Assembly: GCA_002340985.1 (NCBI GenBank)
Contig: DDNC01000023.1
Coordinates: 88,932-102,667, forward strand
Length of the DNA: 13,736 nt
From: Firmicutes bacterium UBA2530
GTDB lineage: Bacteria; Bacillota; Clostridia; Tissierellales; Sedimentibacteraceae
Reading direction: 5' to 3'
Positions 6,434-13,367 of the stretch are shown in pieces. A program made the position numbers and the translations under genes. Each line of letters opens with the position of its first letter. Within the stretch, counting starts at the first letter, position 1. The notes below the pieces were generated by a model. That model was not told the DNA's origin, did not search any database, and was given only the letters and a program-made list of their open reading frames with translations.

Positions 6434-6772
6434 ATGATAATAATTAAAAAAAATACAGAATACAAATCGGTTTATAATTGCAATGATTCAATTTCTGATT
6501 ATAATCTTGTTTTGTTTTTGAAAAAAAACGATTTAGGATATAACAGGTTTGGTTTTACGGCTGCTAAGAAAATTAAAAAAGCGGTATCGAGAAACATAAT
6601 CAGAAGAAGGTTGAAAGAAATAGTCCGACAGAATGAGCCTAACTTTAAGGAAGGTCATGATATTGTCATTATGGCCAGGGTAAATGCAACGCAGTCAGAC
6701 TATAGAGGTCTTGAAAAGTCATTTAGTAAATTGATGAAAAGAAAAAGTTTATTAAAGGGTGATTCGAATTAG
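6434..6772 (+). CDS. rnpA: Ribonuclease P protein component
   Basis: Protein subunit of RNase P; it helps the catalytic RNA bind precursor tRNA and trim its 5' leader. 112 residues, normal length. Seen: the N-terminal IKKNTEYKSVYNCND lead-in (usually KKNxDFxxVY), FGFTAAKKIKKAVSRNIIRRRLKE (residues 39-62) carrying the RNR-type basic signature, and GHDIVIMARVNATQSDY near the end. The ATG at 6434 is the only sensible start because an in-frame TAA lies at 6422-6424; the ribosome site AAGGT is weak. The gene sits 56 bases after rpmH, past the hairpin, and overlaps yidD by 14 bases. The signature has IIRRRLKE where NRIKRLIRE is common, still fully basic. Confidence 0.96.
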   Translation: MIIIKKNTEYKSVYNCNDSISDYNLVLFLKKNDLGYNRFGFTAAKKIKKAVSRNIIRRRLKEIVRQNEPNFKEGHDIVIMARVNATQSDYRGLEKSFSKLMKRKSLLKGDSN

Positions 6773-6977
6773 CAGACTGTTTATTTTTATTATACGAATT
6801 TATCAAAGGTTTTCATCGGCTTCGGCAGTCAGAAACTGCAGGTTTTACCCGACATGTTCTCAATATTTTATCGAAGCATTACAAAAATACGGTTTCTTTA
6901 AAGGTTCATACTTAGGAATAAAAAGAATACTGAAATGTCATCCTTTCAATCCCGGAGGATATGACCCTTTGAAATAA
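6759..6977 (+). CDS. yidD: Membrane protein insertion efficiency factor YidD
   Basis: Small membrane-associated protein of 72 residues that assists insertion of membrane proteins in concert with YidC. Seen: the N-terminal hydrophobic/amphipathic RLFIFIIRIYQRF, the family hallmark CRFYPTCSQYF, then KYGFFKGSYLGIKRILKCHPFNPGGYDPLK with its third conserved cysteine. The usual SPLKGP stretch before CRFYP is replaced by SASAVRN. The best start is GTG at 6759, inside the end of rnpA (14-base overlap). AAAGGG runs into that GTG, so spacing is poor and translation probably depends on ribosomes ending rnpA. The stop is 12 bases before yidC. The position between rnpA and yidC is the classic one. Confidence 0.95.
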   Translation: MIRISRLFIFIIRIYQRFSSASAVRNCRFYPTCSQYFIEALQKYGFFKGSYLGIKRILKCHPFNPGGYDPLK

Positions 6978-6989
6978 TACGGAGGAATT

Positions 6990-7808
6990 ATGAATTTAGA
7001 TTTTATAGCAAAGCCAATGGGCATGCTTGTTAAACTACTATATGACATGGTATCAGGATTGGATACTAAGTATCTTTCTGCATATGCAATATCTATAATT
7101 TTGTCTACAATAATATTTAAGGCAATAATGATACCCTTGACATTAAAACAGACAAAGTCAATGAAAAAAATGCAGGAAATAAATCCTAAGATTAAAGAAT
7201 TACAGGAAAAATACGGAAAAGACCCTCAAACATTGCAGAGAAAGCAGATGGAATTATATAAGGAAGCAAATTACAGTCCTTTCGCCGGATGCTTGCCCAT
7301 GCTTATTCAATTTCCCATACTTATTTCATTTTTTTACGTAATACAGCAACCTGTGAAGTATGTTTTTTCAGATCAGGCATTTTTTGATTCTATAAATAAA
7401 ACCTTTTTATGGATAAAGGATTTAGGTTTCACCGAAAATCACGTATTTGCTGCCGCAGACCTTGCAAAGGGTGTAAGTGAAGGATTTATAAATATGGTAA
7501 ACGGTCTTTCAATGGGAGGAATGACTCTTCCATTTATCGGAGCGGCGGTTCCTATACTGGCTGCGGCTTCTGCATTGACAACTTACCTTACAACAAAGAT
7601 GACATCAGCCTCACAGCCTTCGATGAATGAGCAGCAGGAAGCAACTCAAAAGTCTATGAACATGATGATGCCTGTTATGATATTTGTATTTGGTATTCAG
7701 TTCCCTGCAGGATTGGGACTGTATTGGGTTATCTCCAACGTATTTCAGTTGGTGCAGCAATATGTTGTTATGAATTCGTCCAAAAATCCGAAGGAGGAAT
7801 TAAAATAG
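6990..7808 (+). CDS. yidC: Membrane protein insertase YidC/Oxa1 (SpoIIIJ type)
   Basis: Inserts and folds membrane proteins, alone or with the Sec translocon. 272 residues, the short Gram-positive form without the large periplasmic domain. Seen: a first core membrane segment around 30-52, a positively charged cytoplasmic loop (LKQTKSMKKMQEINPKIKEL and on), the typical NYSPFAGCLPMLIQFPILISFFYVI (residues 94-118), and further membrane segments around 180-200, 226-238 and 241-260. The N-terminus has no lipobox cysteine (the only Cys is 101), so unlike B. subtilis SpoIIIJ it is not a lipoprotein. The groove arginine (R73 in SpoIIIJ) seems to be Lys44 here. GGAGGA lies five bases before the ATG; the stop touches the jag start. 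Confidence 0.96.
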   Translation: MNLDFIAKPMGMLVKLLYDMVSGLDTKYLSAYAISIILSTIIFKAIMIPLTLKQTKSMKKMQEINPKIKELQEKYGKDPQTLQRKQMELYKEANYSPFAGCLPMLIQFPILISFFYVIQQPVKYVFSDQAFFDSINKTFLWIKDLGFTENHVFAAADLAKGVSEGFINMVNGLSMGGMTLPFIGAAVPILAAASALTTYLTTKMTSASQPSMNEQQEATQKSMNMMMPVMIFVFGIQFPAGLGLYWVISNVFQLVQQYVVMNSSKNPKEELK

Positions 7809-8435
7809 ATGAAAAATGTAACTATTGAAAGAGCTACTGTTGAAGAAGCTATAAAAGCGGCATTGGAAGAGCTGAGGGCTGAAAGAAACGATGTTGAAAT
7901 TGAAGTAATCAACGAGCCGTCCAAGGGTTTGTTCGGCTTAATCGGAAGCAAGAACGCAAAAGTTAAAGTGACAGTTACCAATGGTCCTGAGGAAGCAGCA
8001 AGCAAATTTTTTGATGTATTGCTAAAGAAGATGGATATATCTGCAGATTATGAAGTAAGTTTCTCCGATGATGTATTGAAGGTTGACATAACAAGAATCA
8101 GTGAGGATGACAAGGGAATAATTATAGGAAAAAGAGGCAAGAATTTAGATGAAATTCAGTTTCTTTTAAATTTAATCGTAAACAAGGGAAGACAAAATTA
8201 TATAAGAGTAATCTTCAATGTTGAGGATTACAGAGCAAAAAGAGAAGAGACATTAAGAAGGCTGGCAAACAAAATGGCTGACAAATGCAGGTACTATAAG
8301 CGCAAGGTCAGACTTGAACCCATGAATCCTTATGAAAGAAGAATAATACATTCAACCTTGCAGGAACAGAATGACATAATAACATATTCTGAGGGAGAAG
8401 AACCATTCAGAAAAGTGGTAATTGATTTAAAATAG
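7809..8435 (+). CDS. jag: Jag/KhpB (EloR) RNA-binding protein
   Basis: RNA-binding protein (also called KhpB or EloR) linked in other Firmicutes to control of cell elongation; its RNA targets cannot be read from this sequence. 208 residues in three parts: a Jag-N domain (1-55: VEEAIKAALEEL then the hallmark KGLFGLIGSKNAKVKV), a KH domain with the GKRG loop at 107-110 (IIIGKRGKNLDEIQFLLN), and a C-terminal R3H domain (NPYERRIIHSTLQ to PFRKVVIDL). The middle linker is short, about 20 residues. ATG follows the yidC TAG without a gap; its AAGGAGG at 7791-7797 is inside yidC, spacing 11 bases. Pairing with yidC is the usual arrangement. It ends the rpmH operon, just before a terminator. Confidence 0.95.
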   Translation: MKNVTIERATVEEAIKAALEELRAERNDVEIEVINEPSKGLFGLIGSKNAKVKVTVTNGPEEAASKFFDVLLKKMDISADYEVSFSDDVLKVDITRISEDDKGIIIGKRGKNLDEIQFLLNLIVNKGRQNYIRVIFNVEDYRAKREETLRRLANKMADKCRYYKRKVRLEPMNPYERRIIHSTLQEQNDIITYSEGEEPFRKVVIDLK

Positions 8436-8445
8436 AAAAAATATT

Positions 8446-8471
8446 ATAACCCGGACAACCCGGGTTATTTT
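8446..8471 (+). terminator. Rho-independent terminator after jag
   Basis: ATAACCCGG (8446-8454), loop ACAAC, then CCGGGTTAT (8460-8468) give a perfect 9-bp stem, followed by TTT at 8469-8471 (TTTT counting the last stem base). It starts 10 bases after the jag stop and separates the rpmH unit from the mnmE unit. An A-run precedes the stem, but no minus-strand gene needs it. Confidence 0.88.
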
Positions 8472-8480
8472 AAATTGTTA

Positions 8481-8509
8481 TGTACATTTGCATAGAATTA
8501 ATGTAAAAT
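8481..8509 (+). promoter_or_regulatory. mnmE: Candidate promoter of mnmE operon
   Basis: TGTACA (8481-8486), 17 bases, then TAAAAT (8504-8509): four and five of six to consensus. It lies between the jag terminator and the mnmE start, where a promoter is expected; other weak pairings exist. Confidence 0.4.
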
Positions 8510-8540
8510 ATATGTGAAGTAAAAAAGAAATGGTGGTAGC

Positions 8541-9914
8541 ATGAATACTGATACAATAGCTGCAATTGCTACATTCCCGGGAAACGCAGGTATTAATATA
8601 ATACGCATAAGCGGAAATGATTCACTGGATATTGCAGAAAAAATATTTATAAATAAGAATAAAAAACAAAATATAAGCTTAAAGCCAAGATATCTTCATT
8701 ATGGACATATTGTGGATAAAAACGACAGGGTCATAGACGAAGTGTTGATATCTTATATGAAGTCACCGAACACGTATACGAGAGAGGATATAGTTGAAAT
8801 AAACTGTCACGGAGGAATTATTTCGGCTAAAAAGATACTGGAGACCGTTCTTGAGCATGGATGCAGACCTGCAGAAAGAGGGGAATTCACAAAAAGAGCC
8901 TTTCTTAACGGAAGAATAGATCTTGCTCAGGCTGAAGCTGTTATCGATATAATCAATTCCAAGACTGATTCGAGCCACGAAATTTCCGTAAATCACCTTG
9001 AAGGCAGACTTTCAAAGGAAATAAATGAGATAGTAGATAATATCATGGAGCTTCTTGCAAATATAGAAGTAAATATTGATTTTCCTGAATATGACGAAGA
9101 CGAAGTAACAATAGAAAAAGTCAGGGACTTGAGTGAAAAGACTGCGGGTAGAATAGACAAACTCATAAGTACTGCGGATACCGGGAAAATATTTAAGGAA
9201 GGCATCAAGACTGTAATTTTAGGAAAGCCTAATGTGGGAAAATCTTCGCTGATGAATTTTCTGCTAAACGAAAACCGTGCTATAGTAACTGAGGTGCCCG
9301 GAACTACCAGAGATACAATTGAAGAATATGTGAATATTAAAGGTGTTCCTCTAAGAATTATAGATACTGCGGGCATCAGGGAAACTGATGACAGAGTGGA
9401 GAAAATAGGTGTTGAAAAAGCTCTTCAAAAGGTGGAAGAAGCTGATTTAGTTATTATGATTTTTGATTCATCAAGAGAACTTGAGGATGATGACAAGAAA
9501 ATATTGAAATATATAGAAGATAAAAAGGTAATATATATAAAAAATAAAACTGACCTTGAAGAAAGACTGAATATAAGTGAATATGGAATTATAGAAAAAG
9601 AAGCAATAAGTATATCTGTCTTAAAGAATCAGGGTCTGGATGAAATAATAGACAAAATAGCGGAAATGTTTTTTCGCGGAACAATAAATGTAAGTGATGA
9701 ACTGATTATAAATAACGTAAGGCATAAGAATCTTCTTATTAATGCAAAAAACAGTCTTTTAGAGGTGCTCAGCTCTATAGAAGGCAATATGACAATTGAT
9801 TTCATTGAAATAGATTTGAAGCAGGCTATGGAATATTTGGGCCTTATTGTGGGAAAGACAGTCAGTGACGATTTAATGGACAAAATATTTAACGAATTTT
9901 GTATCGGAAAATAG
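8541..9914 (+). CDS. mnmE: tRNA modification GTPase MnmE (TrmE)
   Basis: With MnmG it forms the enzyme that adds the carboxymethylaminomethyl group to C5 of wobble uridine-34 in certain tRNAs, with GTP hydrolysis driving the cycle. 457 residues, normal. The N-terminal formyl-folate-binding domain opens MNTDTIAAIATFPGNAGINIIRISG; EINCHGG (86-92) and RPAERGEFTKRAFLNGRIDL (109-128) are typical. The G domain has GKPNVGKSS (228-236), the EVPGTTRD switch (251-258), DTAG (275-278) and NKTD (335-338). The C-terminus ends in FCIGK, the catalytic cysteine motif. ATG at 8541 has GGTGG four bases upstream. mnmG follows after 20 bases, so the two partners are made together. Confidence 0.97.
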   Translation: MNTDTIAAIATFPGNAGINIIRISGNDSLDIAEKIFINKNKKQNISLKPRYLHYGHIVDKNDRVIDEVLISYMKSPNTYTREDIVEINCHGGIISAKKILETVLEHGCRPAERGEFTKRAFLNGRIDLAQAEAVIDIINSKTDSSHEISVNHLEGRLSKEINEIVDNIMELLANIEVNIDFPEYDEDEVTIEKVRDLSEKTAGRIDKLISTADTGKIFKEGIKTVILGKPNVGKSSLMNFLLNENRAIVTEVPGTTRDTIEEYVNIKGVPLRIIDTAGIRETDDRVEKIGVEKALQKVEEADLVIMIFDSSRELEDDDKKILKYIEDKKVIYIKNKTDLEERLNISEYGIIEKEAISISVLKNQGLDEIIDKIAEMFFRGTINVSDELIINNVRHKNLLINAKNSLLEVLSSIEGNMTIDFIEIDLKQAMEYLGLIVGKTVSDDLMDKIFNEFCIGK

Positions 9915-9934
9915 AAAGATTAAAGAGGAATAAG

Positions 9935-11824
9935 ATGGAAGACAGAGTAAGAGATTTTCTTGCCGAAAGCATAGATGTTGCAGTGGTAGGTGCGGGACAT
10001 GCGGGATGTGAAGCTGCTCTTGCTTCCGCACGGCTTGGAATGAAGACAATTATGCTTACAATGAGCCTTGATTCTATAGCTATGATGGCGTGCAATCCCA
10101 ATATAGGCGGCACCGCAAAGGGCCACCTTGTGAGAGAGATTGATGCTTTAGGCGGAGAAATGGCTTTAAATATAGATAAGACTATGATACAATGTAAGAT
10201 GCTGAATCGTTCGAAGGGACCGGCTGTACATTCTTTAAGAGCCCAGGCTGATAAGAAAAGGTATCATACGGAAATGAAAAAGGTTTTGGAAAACCAGAAG
10301 GATCTTGAAATCATACAGTCAGAGGTCACGAGGCTGACTGTTGAAGAGGACGGGAGCTTCAATGTGTATACAAGCTTAGGTGCATATTACAGCGCAAAGG
10401 CTGTAATTGTAACAACAGGTACTTATCTGAAGGGAAGAATATATATTGGAGAACTGAATTATTCTTCAGGTCCCGACGGACTTGCACCTGCTGATAAGCT
10501 TTCAGAATCTCTTATGGATTTGGGTATTGAAATGAGAAAGTTTAAGACAGGTACTCCTGCAAGAATACATTCTGATTCAATTAACTTTGAAAAAATGGAA
10601 GCTCAGTGGGGTGATGATGAAATAATTCCGTTTTCATTTATGACTGACTCCATAGATATAGACCAGGTTCCATGCTATATAACATATACAACAGAAGAAA
10701 CACATGAAATTATCAGAAATAATCTTGACAGATCTCCTCTTTATGAGGGAGTTATAAAAAGTATAGGGCCAAGGTATTGCCCATCCATAGAGGATAAGGT
10801 AGTTAAATTTTCAGACAAGGACAGACACCAGCTCTTCGTTGAACCAGAGGGTCTGGATACTAAGGAAATGTATATTCAAGGAATGTCTTCATCATTGCCA
10901 TACGAAGTGCAGATTCCTATGTACAAGACAATGATAGGTCTTGAAAATGCACATATTATGAGACCAGCCTACGCAATAGAATATGACTGCATAGATCCGA
11001 CACAGCTGAAAACCAGTCTTGAGTTGATAAATATTAAAAATTTATTTTTCGCAGGACAGGTGAATGGAAGCTCGGGATATGAAGAAGCTGCTGCACAAGG
11101 GCTGGTTGCGGGAATAAATGCCGTGATGAGTTTAAAAAACAAAGAGCCTTTGATATTTGACCGTTCGGAGGCATATATAGGAGTACTCATTGATGATTTA
11201 GTTACAAAGGGTACAAATGAACCATACCGAATGATGACATCAAGAGCTGAATACAGGCTTTTGCTGAGACAGGACAACGCTGATGAAAGGCTTACGGAAA
11301 AAGGATATGCAGCGGGACTTGTTACGGAAGAAAGATATAAAAGGTTTAAAAATAAAAAGCAGCAAATAGAAGATGAAATAGAAAGACTTAAAAATATAAG
11401 AATTACACCGAAGTATGAAGTTAATGAAATATTGGAAGGTATAGGGAGTGTGCCTCTTAAAATGCCTTTGAACATGTATGAGCTCCTGAAAAGAGTTGAA
11501 TTAAATTATGACAATACTTCGGAACTTGATAAGGACAGACCTTTATTAAAAAAGGAAATAAAGGATTATGTTGAAACGGTGATTAAATATGAAGGATATA
11601 TTTTAAAGCAGATAAAACAGGTTGAACAGTTTAAAAAGCTTGAGAACAAACGGATACCAAAAGATATTGATTATAATGAGGTGGGAAGCCTCAGGCTGGA
11701 AGCAAGACAGAAGCTTGATAAGATAAGACCTGATTCCATTGGGCAGGCCTCAAGAATATCGGGTGTTTCACCGTCTGATATAAACGTGCTTTTAATTTAT
11801 TTGATGACATACAACAATAATTAA
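9935..11824 (+). CDS. mnmG: tRNA uridine-5-carboxymethylaminomethyl synthesis enzyme MnmG (GidA)
   Basis: FAD- and NADH-dependent partner of MnmE in wobble-uridine modification. From the ATG at 9935 it has 629 residues, the usual length. The frame is open from a TTG at 9899 inside mnmE, but that would add 12 atypical residues; AGAGGA ends five bases before the ATG and supports the shorter form. Seen: the FAD-binding GAGHAGCEAA (19-28), CNPNIGGTAKGHLVREIDALGGEM (from 53), PRYCPSIEDK (279-288), HQLFVEPEG, GYEEAAAQGLVAG (from 381) and SRAEYRLLLRQDNAD (from about 436), then a helical C-terminal domain ending EARQKLDKIRPDSIGQASRISGVSPSDINVLLIYL, which contacts MnmE and tRNA. rsmG starts 16 bases after the stop. 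Confidence 0.97.
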   Translation: MEDRVRDFLAESIDVAVVGAGHAGCEAALASARLGMKTIMLTMSLDSIAMMACNPNIGGTAKGHLVREIDALGGEMALNIDKTMIQCKMLNRSKGPAVHSLRAQADKKRYHTEMKKVLENQKDLEIIQSEVTRLTVEEDGSFNVYTSLGAYYSAKAVIVTTGTYLKGRIYIGELNYSSGPDGLAPADKLSESLMDLGIEMRKFKTGTPARIHSDSINFEKMEAQWGDDEIIPFSFMTDSIDIDQVPCYITYTTEETHEIIRNNLDRSPLYEGVIKSIGPRYCPSIEDKVVKFSDKDRHQLFVEPEGLDTKEMYIQGMSSSLPYEVQIPMYKTMIGLENAHIMRPAYAIEYDCIDPTQLKTSLELINIKNLFFAGQVNGSSGYEEAAAQGLVAGINAVMSLKNKEPLIFDRSEAYIGVLIDDLVTKGTNEPYRMMTSRAEYRLLLRQDNADERLTEKGYAAGLVTEERYKRFKNKKQQIEDEIERLKNIRITPKYEVNEILEGIGSVPLKMPLNMYELLKRVELNYDNTSELDKDRPLLKKEIKDYVETVIKYEGYILKQIKQVEQFKKLENKRIPKDIDYNEVGSLRLEARQKLDKIRPDSIGQASRISGVSPSDINVLLIYLMTYNNN

Positions 11825-11840
11825 ATAAAAGGAGAACATC

Positions 11841-12554
11841 TTGATAAAAACATTGGAGGATGGATTTAAACAACTGAATATTCCCTACAGCCTTGAAGTT
11901 GAAAATAAGTTTATTAAATATCGTGATCTTTTAAAGGAATGGAATCAGAAAATCAATATAACATCCATAGAAGATGACGAGGAAATTTATGCGAAGCACT
12001 TTCTGGACAGTATTTTATTGATGAGTGTGGAAGGAATGAGCGGAAATAAAAGTATTATTGATGTGGGAACCGGAGGAGGATTTCCGGGATATCCTTTAAA
12101 AATTGTCAATGACGGATACAAGGTTACACTTTTGGACAGTCTGAGAAAAAGAATTGATTTTTTAGATGAAGTTGCGAAGAAACTGAAGCTTAACGATGTG
12201 GAGCTTATTCACGGACGTGCGGAGGACTTTGGCCAAAATAAGAATTACAGGGAAAAATTCGATATTTGTGTGTCCAGGGCTGTGGCGCCTCTTAATGTGT
12301 TAAGCGAATACTGTATTCCCTTTGTAAAGCTGGGAGGATATTTTGCAGCATATAAAAGCGAGGATATTTCCCCGGAAATTTCTGATTCAGAAAATGCAAT
12401 TAAAAAGCTTGGCGGTAAAATTAAAGAAATAAAAGAAATATCTTTACCGGGAACGGACATTGTCAGAAAAATAGTTATAATAGAAAAGTGTGGATCAACC
12501 GATTCAAAATACCCGAGAAAAGCGGGAAAACCAAGTAAAGAGCCATTGGTGTAA
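11841..12554 (+). CDS. rsmG: 16S rRNA m7G527 methyltransferase RsmG (GidB)
   Basis: S-adenosylmethionine-dependent enzyme that makes 7-methylguanosine at position 527 of 16S rRNA; loss in other bacteria gives low-level streptomycin resistance. 237 residues, normal. Seen: NKFIKYRDLLKEWNQKINIT (22-41), KHFLDSI (52-58), the SAM loop IDVGTGGGFPGYPLKI (73-88), LLDSLRKRIDFL (97-108), SRAVAPLNVLSEY (145-157), and the end motif YPRKAGKPSKEPL (224-236). The start is TTG at 11841 with AAAAGGAG six bases upstream; no ATG fits as well. It lies between mnmG and noc as in B. subtilis. Codons 176-180 contain a near-perfect palindrome that resembles a Noc-binding site (12366-12379). Confidence 0.96.
   Translation: MIKTLEDGFKQLNIPYSLEVENKFIKYRDLLKEWNQKINITSIEDDEEIYAKHFLDSILLMSVEGMSGNKSIIDVGTGGGFPGYPLKIVNDGYKVTLLDSLRKRIDFLDEVAKKLKLNDVELIHGRAEDFGQNKNYREKFDICVSRAVAPLNVLSEYCIPFVKLGGYFAAYKSEDISPEISDSENAIKKLGGKIKEIKEISLPGTDIVRKIVIIEKCGSTDSKYPRKAGKPSKEPLV
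12366..12379. promoter_or_regulatory. Candidate Noc-binding site (NBS)
   Basis: ATTTCCCCGGAAAT matches the B. subtilis Noc-binding consensus ATTTCCCGGGAAAT at 13 of 14 positions. It lies within rsmG, about 190 bases before the noc start. Function is inferred from similarity alone. Confidence 0.45.
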
Positions 12555-12567
12555 GGGGGAGAATTTC

Positions 12568-13356
12568 TTGATAAGCAATATAATCAATATAGATGTTAAT
12601 AAAATAATTCCTAACAAAAACCAGCCGAGAAAAGTTTTCGACGAAAGGGCTTTGGAAGAATTAAGTCAATCAATAAAAAATTACGGCATAATACAACCTA
12701 TTACCGTAAGAAAAATCTATGATGATATATATGAAATAGTTGCGGGAGAAAGACGTTTTAAGGCAGTTAAGCTGTTAAATTTAGATACTATTCCGGCTGT
12801 GGTCATTGAAGTAAAGGAAGAAGAATCTGCTGCTATGGCTCTCATTGAAAATCTTCAGAGAGAGGACTTGGATTTCATAGAAGAAGCAATGGCCTATGAA
12901 AGGCTTATTGAGGATTTTGAATTAAACCAGACCCAGTTGGCAGAAAAGTTAGGGAAATCTCAATCTACTATAGCAAACAAAATGAGAATATTGAAGCTTC
13001 CTGAATCAGTAAAGCAAAAAATACGGGAAGGCGGTTTAAATGAGCGCCATGCAAGAGCACTTCTGAAAATAGAAGATGAAGAGCTGCTTTTGAGTATCGT
13101 TGAAAAGATTGTTAAAAAGGACTTAAATGTAAGTGAAACTGAAAAGCTTGTAAACTCCATAGCTGAGGATATTAATGAAAAGAAAATGAGGGACAAGCGA
13201 TATGTCCGAAATTTTATTAATTACAAAATTTATATAAATACAATCAAACATGCGTATAATGAAATAGTTAAGACCGGAATAGAAGCTAAGTTCGAACAGG
13301 AAGAATCTGAAGAATTTATAGAAATCAAAGTTAAAATACCGAAAAAAAGCATATAG
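12568..13356 (+). CDS. noc: Nucleoid occlusion protein Noc (ParB family)
   Basis: ParB-type CTP-dependent DNA clamp; in B. subtilis Noc binds NBS sites and keeps the division septum off the nucleoid. The best start is TTG at 12568 (GGAG six bases upstream), giving 262 residues; an upstream ATG at 12490 would overlap rsmG by 65 bases and add 26 polar residues, so it is unlikely. Seen: NKNQPRKVFDERALEELSQSI (17-37), the nucleotide-binding GERR (60-63), ENLQRE (94-99), a helix-turn-helix LNQTQLAEKLGKSQSTIANKMR (119-140), NERHARALL, and a C-terminal domain ending IKVKIPKK. The KDLNVSETEKLV stretch and the end resemble Noc more than Spo0J. The position between rsmG and soj also fits Noc. The N-terminal membrane-targeting helix of B. 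subtilis Noc is not seen. Confidence 0.88.
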   Translation: MISNIINIDVNKIIPNKNQPRKVFDERALEELSQSIKNYGIIQPITVRKIYDDIYEIVAGERRFKAVKLLNLDTIPAVVIEVKEEESAAMALIENLQREDLDFIEEAMAYERLIEDFELNQTQLAEKLGKSQSTIANKMRILKLPESVKQKIREGGLNERHARALLKIEDEELLLSIVEKIVKKDLNVSETEKLVNSIAEDINEKKMRDKRYVRNFINYKIYINTIKHAYNEIVKTGIEAKFEQEESEEFIEIKVKIPKKSI

Positions 13357-13367
13357 AAGGTGATGAA

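Noticed and set aside
8571..8585. TTCCCGGGAAA near the mnmE start as a second Noc-binding site
   Set aside because: Only 11 of 14 positions match the NBS, and the bases encode the conserved FPG of the MnmE N-terminus, so coding constraint explains it.
8993..9376. 127-codon minus-strand open frame in mnmE and similar long antisense frames in mnmG and dnaN
   Set aside because: They are low-complexity Ser/Ile/Phe-rich shadows of strongly conserved genes, without start signals or recognisable domains.
9899..9934. Longer mnmG start at TTG 9899
   Set aside because: It would overlap mnmE, lacks a ribosome site, and adds residues not typical of MnmG; ATG 9935 has AGAGGA at good distance and gives the usual 629 residues.
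11763..11778. TGTTTCAC in mnmG as part of a parS site
   Set aside because: Only the left half of TGTTTCACGTGAAACA is present; the right half does not match. No full parS was found in the window.
12490..12567. Upstream ATG for noc
   Set aside because: It lies well inside rsmG without a ribosome site, and the added residues match the rsmG 3' end read in another frame rather than a known Noc N-terminus.
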